A stretch of 64,000 nt of DNA from Aurantiochytrium sp. KH105 (lineage: Eukaryota > Sar > Bigyra > Thraustochytrida > Thraustochytriidae): the NCBI GenBank assembly GCA_003116975.1, contig BGKB01000036.1:372001-436000 (forward strand). Direction: 5' to 3'. Of this stretch, positions 57,501 through 64,000 are shown in pieces (position 1 is the first letter of the stretch; each line of letters begins with the position of its first letter). The position numbers were made by a program, and so were the translations under genes. The notes under the pieces are model-generated. The model ran no database searches. It was given only the letters and a program-made list of their open reading frames with translations, and was not told the DNA's origin.

Positions 57501-57880
57501 TCCATCGACATTGCAGACATTGTACTATTCATAGGCGGCGGGGAAACCGCCGGCAGAGGTGACACGCCATTCCCGTGCACGTCGGCCATATCCGTATTAA
57601 AGTCCATGTTGCTGACCGCACCTCCAAAGGTGTCGGTTGGCGCGGGCGCTGAAGGGTCGCCCCCCGAAAGTCCCTGCGTCCCAGGATCTCCGAGAGGTGG
57701 GTGCTGATTTTCCGCGCTTCCCGAGGCATCCGTGTTGTTGGCCTGCACACCATTGGCCATATTGTTCGTATTGTTCGCGCCGTCGGTGTTGCTATTGTTG
57801 CTGCTGGCAGAAGCCGCCTTGGGGTCCATATGGGTCTCTTGCCCCGGAGCAGGCGCGACAGGTACGGACTCGCTGCTCAT
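54536..57880 (-). CDS. WD40-repeat protein with long prion-like N- and C-terminal regions
   Basis: The 1114-residue protein has three parts. Residues 1 to about 440 are low complexity, rich in Asn, Ser, Ala, Gly, Gln and Pro (for example GPGSTSTSSNNNNN). A short helical region (about 485-515, MGLVAPYCDLKTMVALTIVS) resembles an F-box. From about 527 to 865 there are seven WD40 blades: GHIGPINVLIKVSNFVFSGS, GAIKAIAVHPRLEKIFTGGA, DMVTALEVCGNKLFSGGRDC and HEDWILCVLPLQDGSIVTGS among them. Residues about 873-1114 are Gly, Pro, Tyr and Gln-rich with RGRGRG and GYSSQGSYSQGG, like an RNA-binding or condensate-forming tail. If the F-box is real, it is a substrate adaptor of an SCF ubiquitin ligase; otherwise an RNA-granule scaffold. 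The WD40 part is certain. Confidence 0.88.
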   Translation of the reverse strand: MSSESVPVAPAPGQETHMDPKAASASSNNSNTDGANNTNNMANGVQANNTDASGSAENQHPPLGDPGTQGLSGGDPSAPAPTDTFGGAVSNMDFNTDMADVHGNGVSPLPAVSPPPMNSTMSAMSMDLGDFGMPSSDNLGGISPLDTPAHTDAGAPNDSNAGPGSTSTSSNNNNNNHYSSNGSGSGPDGASQSAASASNAAAPGSAPGGSGPGQGPSQANAGGSNAPAAASSTSSSAGASGSGSTAAGPPGSNASSSSNHPNAGPGQSGAAQGAGASNTNNTAGGSAQQNASSSSAAAAAAATVPPATAAGAGAAAAGAPSAPGSNSSSAAAAPSAASSSGGAGPQQSGAAGQQPNAANQPSTQQNNKNAADGDVQMQDAQGQSLPGAPGAGPNTKGRETGSGGPAPAGPVGPGGPAVPPSPAALIGKQSMPTPQPLAKSSSSSSSSSSSRTGLKRSASSSLRGNASKIQARANKRYGQSREAIMGLVAPYCDLKTMVALTIVSKRVKDAVVHTKEWKMKAMSLAKDLRGHIGPINVLIKVSNFVFSGSADGKIKIWNTRTWACERTVNVSPLPTQQPGSQQSMVPQGSQPKGGRAQDESERTNAVTALTVLEKVLFIGLEDGNLIIRMIMESRDTRQENRKIKAHDGAIKAIAVHPRLEKIFTGGADRKIKIWDSKKYEPVHTFEKHTDMVTALEVCGNKLFSGGRDCKLMVWNGQTNKHEKQLERPASERDRRSFGIITALASHDNKVFSASWDCYIRVWDAKKLTLINETFIWPVGVCWSLAVRVVKGYPTTLVCGIRDGDIELRLIDDNHMLERVQSLEEDKWCTKLQKHEDWILCVLPLQDGSIVTGSEDWMVKVWDYRFKKQEVPRPMARAGSSAAGRGRGRGHPVGAPGAGPRPHPGAHPPGARPRGVPGVGYQPMHGAGPPPRGYPARGPPGPGGPSPRGAMPAKPGGYYDASGRPTGYAAQGPPGSASGSASGYPMHGQPSAASQGQGHPGMGPGGPRQGYGHPPHQVPPYGQHPHSGSYARPAVRGMYPQQGQQGQGQGPNTQQLSQQQMQVNQRRMYQAPGATGYAGQPPSQGQGYSSQGSYSQGGYQQSSQPPSQPPSSQGY

Positions 57881-60218
57881 CTACCGTCAGCCACGAAGAT
57901 CAATCGTTCGCGGGCGGCAAAATCCCGTTTGTCTTACTCTGCGTCGTGCGTTTACCTTATTCGCGCACGCCCGCCTCTCTCGCGCTCACGCGTCCTCGCA
58001 GCGAGCAATGAACTTGAGTCGGGTCGACCTGGGTCGAGGAGGGAAAAAAATATTAAAAAAAAAGATAGATCCTCGGGACAACAACGATCGACGCTGGCGG
58101 CTCGCGATGAGCACGTCGCGGTGGCGCTCGCGCTGGACTACCTTTGGCGGTCCTCCGCTCCGCGGCTGCGCGTCCGGCGTCTCTCCTCCGCGCGCCCGGG
58201 CTGGGGCGAGGCGCGGCACCGAAGTGCTCGCGCGCGCGTGTCCCGCCCGCGGTTGTTGCTGTTTTTGCTGTTGTTGCCGTGGCCACCACGGTCGTCTCGT
58301 CCACCGCTCGGCGGCTCGCTCGCGCCGGCGGGAGGGCAGGGGCGGGGGCGGCGTGCGAGCGCTCGCCGCTCCGTCCGCGCCTCGCCGCGCCGCAGGCCCC
58401 CGCGCTTGCGTGTGCACGCAAGCGCGCAAGCGAGCGCGCAAGCGAGCGCGCGAGCGGCGGTGGCGGCGGCAAAGCGTCGCGCCGGCGCGGAGAGCAAGCA
58501 GCCAGACGTCCGCCCGCGCGCGCTTCCCCGCCGGGCCCTGGCCCGCCTCCTCCGCCGCGCCGCGCCGCCGCGCCCCGCGCCGCGCTCCCGCGCCCGCCCG
58601 CTCGAGCTCGCGCGCGCGAGCCCTCGCGCCGTCGCCGCGCTCGTTTCTCTGCTTTCTCCCTTTCTTTCTGCTTTTTTCTCTTTCCCAACCTCTCCCCTAT
58701 CGGCCCCTTCGAATTCAAATTCGCTCGCCTGCTTTGCTTGCTTGCCCACTGCTTTCTCCGCCGCTTTTTGAAAACCCAAACCCGGCCGAGGCGCCGCCGC
58801 GCGCGCGTCCGCCCGTCGCGCGCCTGCGCGCTGCGCGCGCGCTCGAGGCGGCTGGCCGCTCCCCGCCGCCGCGCCCGCCCGCGCCGCTCCGCCCCGCGCC
58901 TCCGCGCCGCTCGCCCGCGCGCTCGAGGCCGCACCCGGCCCGCGCTCGCCTCTTCCCGCTCTGCCGCCGCTTTTTTCTCGCCCCTTATTATCCCCTTTCT
59001 CGCTGGACTATGCACGCACCGCTATGCATAATACACTCGAGCACCGCCTCGCCCCGTACTGGCGCCTTTTTCCTCTACTGTACTCCGTGTATAGCTCGAT
59101 AGTACGGGATGCTCCACGGTAGTATAGAAGTATATAGTGTTTGTGTTTTTTCTTGTTGTTTGTCTCTTTTCGAAAGTCCGCAAAGACGAGGGACCCCCGC
59201 CGCCCTTGCGCGCGCGCATTCTCCACTGCGCGCCACGCCATTCTTCACTGTGCGCCGCGCCATTCTCCACTTGCGCGACGCCCCGCCCCCTTCCCACCCT
59301 CTCCGCCTCGCGCCGCGCGGGTGTTTTTTTCCCCTCCTTTCTCCCTCCAAACCTAACCGCACATTGTGGCCTTCGGTCGGCCTCCCGCGCCGCTGGGTCG
59401 GTAACTCTACTGATCTGGTAACAATACTGGAAAGCACCCAGCGGCGTAAAACCGGATTGGGCGCGAACGCAGCGCGCCGCGCGCGGTTAGGTTTGAGTGG
59501 TGGTTATACTTTTTGGCCAACCAGGCGGCGGGATCGATCGGAGGAGACACCGCAAATGGGAGCGACGGACTTTTGGCTCTGCGGCAGCAAGAACAAGAGA
59601 AGTCGAGAGGTTGCACGCAAAGAAATCAACAAATAAAATAGTTGTCCTTCCGGTGGTGCAACAAACGCGAACAAACAATCAATCAATCATAATCCAATAT
59701 CTTTTTGGTCCGGTCGGAAACTACCATTGTCTAGCTCACGGGTCGTCGCGACGCACCGGCAGCAACCGAACAAAGAAACGCTTTCGTTCACTTCCCATCC
59801 TTCACTCAAGTGGCGGTACGGCATGCAAGCGAATAGAAGTTCTCTTCACCCACACCTCGTCTATGGTGGGGTGGGAAAATGTGGCACGTGTGAGGCGCAG
59901 AGTCAAAATCGCCCGACGATGCTTTTTGTTTTGTTTTCATTTTCCCTTTGCTTCCTTGAATCTTTCTCAGCTTTCCCCCGGAACCCACAATTCCCTCTCC
60001 CTCACACACACACTTGTTCTCCGCCTCACCGTACCTATCCAACTTCACGTTTACGGGGAAGCACGCAATATGCTGCCACCACAGATGTCGGCGCTCTCAC
60101 GTCAACGGTGGTCTCGCGCACAACCTCGCTGATCTTTAAAGAAAAAGAAACAGAAAAGACGATAAAGCGGGGCATGTAGGCATATCGATCTGCGACTTTT
60201 TACAAGTCAGTCGTTGTT
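57881..60218. other. Long GC-rich intergenic region, no gene supported
   Basis: 2.3 kb between the WD40 gene and the cytidylyltransferase gene. From 58130 to 58960 the sequence is so GC-rich that all six frames stay open with Arg/Ala/Pro composition, and none is called. Three near-copies of CATTCTCCACTGCG lie at 59217-59277. The far right is AT-richer and probably holds the cytidylyltransferase 3' UTR. Confidence 0.5.
59214..59277 (+). repeat. Three tandem near-copies of a roughly 20-bp unit
   Basis: GCGCATTCTCCACTGCG, GCCATTCTTCACTGTGCG and GCCATTCTCCACTTGCG follow at about 20-base spacing. The third contains CACTTGCG, the core of the motif seen at 8097-8138. Confidence 0.6.
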
Positions 60219-61763
60219 TTATTCGTCGGCATCGGCGTCTGCATCAGCCTCGAATCCATAGCGCTTGGCATAGTACTCGCCCTCGGCCTTCATCTTCTTG
60301 TCGACCTTGTTGGCGAAGACTTCCTCGTTCGTGAGGATACGCTTGACGATCGCCTCAACGGAAAGATCGGATTCGGACTTGATCGTTTCCAAAATCTTCA
60401 TCTCCTTGGGCACCTTGTACGCCGATGAAGTCTCGATGACGTCGTACGGGTGGTCGCTCACCGTACCACGAGCCACAACGTCAATTCGCAATGACGCAAT
60501 CATCTCCCGCGTAATGTGCCATGGCGCATCAATGAGCACGTCACTCGCGTAACGGCATCCGAGCACGCTCAGCAGACGCTCGTTGAGGTTCATGATGGGA
60601 AAGTTCTTGCCGCGGCGTTCGTTGACCACCTTGTCGCCATGGACGCCCACAATGAGGTAGTCGCCAAGCTCGCGCGCGCGCTGCAGCGTCTTGACGTGGC
60701 CCATGTGGAACATGTCCCAGGCGCCGTCAATGTAGACGACGCGGGCGCCCGGTGGCGGGTCGCGCGCGCCCGCAGAAAAGATTCGCAACATGCGCGAGGT
60801 CGTCAAGAATCGCGACGGCCGGAAAAATCCGCTGCTCACGGTCCCATCCGGGTTCAACGAGCCCTCCGACGTGACCGAAGACATCGAGTTGCTCCGCTTG
60901 CGCTCGCGGGAAACAAGGTCGGGGCGTTCGTGCTGGCCCTTTTCGTGGTGGTCGCGCGAAAGGTAGAGCATCCGGCCCACAATGTCCGTCGTGGACACAC
61001 CCTCGGTGCGCGGAATGCTCCGGTAGATGCCGCGTCGCTTGGCGTCCTCGTACACATCCTTGCCATCCACGATGCAAGGATCATCGCCGTGGACCACGTA
61101 GTCGATCTTGTACTTTTTGATGACGTAGTTCAGATACTCGGGGGTCATCACGTACGGGGCGCCGGGCACAATCTCGTCGACCCACTTGCAGCCCTTGACG
61201 GCGCCGCAGCGCTCCTGGTCGTTCATGACGGGCGCCGTGCCCTTGCACTCTTTGATGCTTTCGTCGCTGTTGATGCCAACCACGAGGTAGTTGCCCAGCG
61301 AACGACCCTGGCGGAAAGCGTTCATGTGTCCGTAGTGCATCATGTCGAAGGCACCGTCCATCCAGACACGGATCGGCCTGTCGTCGTCGCAAAAAAGTTC
61401 GTCCTCCGAGTCGAGATCGTCCATTTGCCGTTCGAGCTCCGCAACCTTGCGTTCGGCCTCGGCCAGCTTGTTGGCCAGGATGGCGCGTTTGTGCTGGTGC
61501 CGTTTTCCGAAGAAGATATAATACAGCATAAGCGTGAGCGCCATGATACTCAAGGTCGCCAGCAGCTGCTCCTCCGTGGGGTACGGTTCCGTGTAGCCTC
61601 CAGCCTTGAGCAGGCGGTCCACGCCGCGTTTCAGGTTACGCATCGTTTCCGACTGCTTGAAGGCCTCGTACATGGGCTCCACGCTCCGAGCGTCCACCAC
61701 GTCCTTGACCAGCCCGCGACCGGCCTGCACAGCCTGCCGCATGCTCTCCGACGCGCCCGCCAT
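60219..61763 (-). CDS. Ethanolamine-phosphate cytidylyltransferase with N-terminal membrane anchor
   Basis: The 514-residue protein contains two cytidylyltransferase folds, as in PCYT2/PECT. The first (about 128-265) has VWMDGAFDMMHYGHMNAFRQ with the HYGH signature and RTEGVSTTDIVGR. The second (about 340-475) has DGAWDMFHMGHVKTLQRA with HMGH, but in place of the R-T-x-G-x-S-T-T motif it reads ARGTVSDHPYDV, as usual for the less active half. Upstream lies a hydrophobic helix (LLATLSIMALTLMLYYIFFG, about 68-87) and a charged coiled segment. The enzyme makes CDP-ethanolamine from CTP and phosphoethanolamine, the rate-limiting step of the Kennedy pathway for phosphatidylethanolamine. Animal PCYT2 is soluble, while plant PECT1 has an N-terminal membrane segment. 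The tail ends in an Ala-Asp repeat. Confidence 0.95.
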   Translation of the reverse strand: MAGASESMRQAVQAGRGLVKDVVDARSVEPMYEAFKQSETMRNLKRGVDRLLKAGGYTEPYPTEEQLLATLSIMALTLMLYYIFFGKRHQHKRAILANKLAEAERKVAELERQMDDLDSEDELFCDDDRPIRVWMDGAFDMMHYGHMNAFRQGRSLGNYLVVGINSDESIKECKGTAPVMNDQERCGAVKGCKWVDEIVPGAPYVMTPEYLNYVIKKYKIDYVVHGDDPCIVDGKDVYEDAKRRGIYRSIPRTEGVSTTDIVGRMLYLSRDHHEKGQHERPDLVSRERKRSNSMSSVTSEGSLNPDGTVSSGFFRPSRFLTTSRMLRIFSAGARDPPPGARVVYIDGAWDMFHMGHVKTLQRARELGDYLIVGVHGDKVVNERRGKNFPIMNLNERLLSVLGCRYASDVLIDAPWHITREMIASLRIDVVARGTVSDHPYDVIETSSAYKVPKEMKILETIKSESDLSVEAIVKRILTNEEVFANKVDKKMKAEGEYYAKRYGFEADADADADE

Positions 61764-64000
61764 CGTCTCTTCCGCAGGCCTGCTAGCCTGCCCGCCTCGT
61801 CAAGACTCGCTGGCCTCCAAAGATACTTGCCCCTGGCTAGCTAGCTAGGGCCTCTCCTCCTCTTCTGCTCGCCGCTTCCGCCTGCGGGCCGCTCGGGCGG
61901 TACGCTGCTCCGTCCGCTCGCAGACGCGCGTCCACCCTCCGCTGTGCTGCTGCTGCTGCTGCTGCTGCCTTCCTCGCGCGCCTCGGCGGCCTCCTCCTCG
62001 CCGTCCTCGCGCTGGTTGGTCGCGCGCTCGTCCGAGCTTCTTCTCGCTCTGCCAGGCGCGCGCCTCGATACCTCTCGGGCTCGCCTCGCCTCCTCCGGCG
62101 CCCGCGGGCGCGGCGCTCGCTCGCTCTCGCGCGCGCGCTCGGGCTGCTCTCCTCGGCGCGCTCTGCGCTCGGCTGCGCGCGGGCGGCCGGGCTCGTGGCG
62201 TCGGGGCGCGCGCGATCCGAGGTTTCGGGTTTGGCGACGCAGGGCGAGCGATGCCCAGCAACGCAACAGACAGCGGCACTAACAAGCAGCACGAGAGACG
62301 AGACGAGACGAGACGAGACGAGACGACCAAGAGCACCAGCGAGCCGGCGCAGAGGGGACGGACGCCAGAGCGCAGGGCCCGCTCGCGGTCGCGCGCGACG
62401 CCGGGCGGCGCTCAGGTCTCGCGTTGAGGCGAGCAGCGGCGAGCGGAGTCGGGTCCGGGTCGCTGATAACCTCGGCTGCTGCCAAGAGTTACTACTAGGC
62501 CTACCTGCCACGGACAGCCACCCTGGCCAGTGGTATCCAATGCGATCCATACCTAACAAACGCCACGTTGTCATACCCTTGGGTCCGACTGACCGCAAGA
62601 TCAGAGATCTTGCCTTGCCTTGCCTGGCCTTGCCTGGCCTTGCCTTGTAAGACGTGTCTTGCCGGCAGCCATGGCGAGCCTGCGCTCGCGCGGAGCCCAC
62701 GAAGTTGCTTGCGACAGAGCGGCACGGCAGGCCCGAGCAAGAAATTGCCAACACCATCGACGGGCGAAAAGAAGGAAAGAAAGAAAGTGCCGGAAACAAA
62801 AGTTGAAGTGAAAGTGGGCGCGCGTGTTTATAGCCACCACTTCCGTCGCCCGCCTCGCCCCCTAAGACCGTGTATACCACCCCCTGCACGCGCCCGTCAG
62901 CCAGCTCGCGCGCTTTAGGGCAAGGAGACCAGGCAAAAAGGTCTGTATCGATCGATCGCAACAGCCTGCCACTGCTGCATGCATCGATCGCTTGTCTTCC
63001 TTGGTAATGTGAACAGTGGCAGACAGTTCGGTCGCGAGACTGTTCCTGGCAAAGGCGGGATAATCCGAACGGGATGGTTTCGATCAATTGCTGCGTGGCT
63101 TTGTGAACCACGTCGCTGCGGATGGCACCGATGGTCGCGGCCTCGACCAGTCCGTTCGTGTTATCGCGAAAGCCTGTATCGTGCACTGTCAATGTGCCAC
63201 ATCGAGCGCGGCCTTGAGTGCACCCAGCTCGCGATGCGATGCACAATGTAGGGAGAATCCTTGCGAGGGATCGCGTCCAGATCGCGTTCGACGTACCGCT
63301 CGACTGCGTTGCCAATGAATATGCAAATGGACATGATCGAGATTATCAGGTCTTGTCCTGGATTTTGCACCGCAGAATTATGGATGACGCATGTGCGTTG
63401 GTACAGTCTTGTCTTGCCCGGGCGGCGGCAAAATCGCCCTCTGACACCGCCGTATTCATCGCCACTAGCGAACGATCCGCCGGCGCAGCCAATATTCTCT
63501 CTCGCATGGCACGCATCGGAAAGAAAAGCAAAAAGCGCACAAATCGTCCCAGGGGTGAGGCGAATGCGAACGCCACGAGCAAAGCTACACTAAAACCAAA
63601 ACCAAAACCAAAATATACAAACCAAGACAGAAATCCCAAACTGAAACCGGGACATCAAACCAATCCCGTACCCATACCCGAAGCCGAAGCCGAAGTAGCG
63701 CACGAGCTAGCGACCAAGAAAGTAAAGCTGGGGCACGCTCGCGAGCAGACGAAAGCTTTAGCATGGGCACGGCGCACAGTTGCGTACAGTTGCGAACGCA
63801 CGCGCGACGTCTGCTATGTGCATACATTAGGATGAAGAGTACGATGAAGCCGCAGGCAGGAATGAGGACCAGAACGAGAACTTTAGGATGAGGGAGTCAA
63901 TGAGCGAGGGGCGAGCGACTTTCAAGCGGACGAAGATTGTCAGCGCTCTCGTCGTGAATCCAGAGAGCTGCGACCCGACGCCCATTTAGCAAGTCAATGC
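61764..64000. other. Terminal region, no gene supported
   Basis: Upstream of the cytidylyltransferase the DNA is GC-rich (61850-62480), with an AGACG repeat at 62296-62326, then GCCTTGCCTT units near 62610-62650. Beyond 62800 it is AT-richer. Long frames exist on both strands but begin without ATG or are low complexity. A minus-strand stretch near 63060-63230 (NGLVEAATIGAIRSDVVHKA) reads like protein, but no family is recognised. Near 63589-63612 there are CCAAAA units. Confidence 0.45.
62296..62326 (+). repeat. AGACG pentanucleotide repeat
   Basis: About six AGACG units, some 530 bases upstream of the cytidylyltransferase start. Confidence 0.85.

Noticed and set aside
58053-59031. Several 200-450-residue frames on both strands
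   Set aside because: Arg/Ala/Pro-only composition in all six frames is what random sequence of this GC content gives; no conserved motif.
61837-63315. 492-codon minus-strand frame
   Set aside because: It begins without ATG, most of it is low-complexity Arg/Ala, and no family is recognised.
63218-63835. 205-codon plus-strand frame near the window end
   Set aside because: It begins with GTG, contains Lys-Pro repeats derived from the CCAAAA tract and shows no domain.

Overview
The window looks like nuclear DNA of a thraustochytrid (Labyrinthulea, stramenopiles; an Aurantiochytrium/Hondaea-like organism). This is inferred from GC-rich coding sequence, long genes that are almost all uninterrupted, an ELO-family (PUFA-type) elongase, a 7TM-RGS receptor-like protein, secreted Cys-rich families and Kozak-like CC-ATG-G starts. 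Genes lie singly on both strands, separated by 0.3-2.3 kb of low-complexity, microsatellite-rich DNA. There is no operon, rRNA or CRISPR array, and I saw no convincing tRNA.

Layout. 0-7 kb: the end of a ricin-B-type lectin gene, a mucolipin-like (TRPML) channel, a cyclophilin and a 7TM-RGS protein. 8-14 kb: a large PH-like/Sec14/calycin-like lipid-handling protein followed by a partial tandem copy of only its Sec14 part. 14.7-15.2 kb: the N-terminal part of an elongase that stops at an undetermined base (N, 15186) next to a poly-G run, most likely an assembly junction. 16-21 kb: a giant ankyrin-repeat protein whose frame changes near 20.1 kb. 21.5-24.1 kb: a DDX11/CHL1 iron-sulfur helicase. 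24.6-28.5 kb: a PM20D1-like M20 peptidase and a UbiA prenyltransferase. 29.5-33.1 kb: a 1202-aa protein with a zinc knuckle, a YqaJ-type nuclease domain and a PiggyBac-type zinc ribbon, probably mobile-element derived. 34.4-35.0 kb: a decayed ribonucleotide-reductase small-subunit copy. 35.6-38.5 kb: a lipoyl-domain protein and, most strikingly, one ORF that joins MPC1 and MPC2, the two halves of the mitochondrial pyruvate carrier. 39-42.5 kb: a golgin. 43.8-48.3 kb: three secreted Cys-rich proteins, two of them built from a tandem 8-Cys module. 49.9-54.2 kb: a DUF4442 hotdog protein, a membrane-anchored V8/trypsin-like protease and an EF-hand protein. 54.5-61.8 kb: a WD40 protein with prion-like flanks and a membrane-anchored ethanolamine-phosphate cytidylyltransferase. 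The last 2.2 kb has no gene I can support.

Themes. Many genes concern lipids and mitochondria: Sec14/PH, elongase, PM20D1, UbiA, cytidylyltransferase, DUF4442, the lipoyl protein and the pyruvate carrier. The adjacent lipoyl-domain protein and MPC1-MPC2 fusion would act at consecutive steps, pyruvate import and oxidation, if the lipoyl protein belongs to the pyruvate dehydrogenase complex. Two non-coding signals recur: CAAN tetranucleotide runs (CAAG/CAAC/CAAT) on the sense strand just upstream of several start codons, and a GCAAGTGCG-like motif in several 5' regions, once as a perfect 14-bp inverted repeat. The most notable candidates for something undescribed are the natural MPC1-MPC2 fusion, the PH-Sec14-calycin protein with its partial duplicate, the zinc-knuckle/YqaJ/zinc-ribbon gene and the 8-Cys module family.
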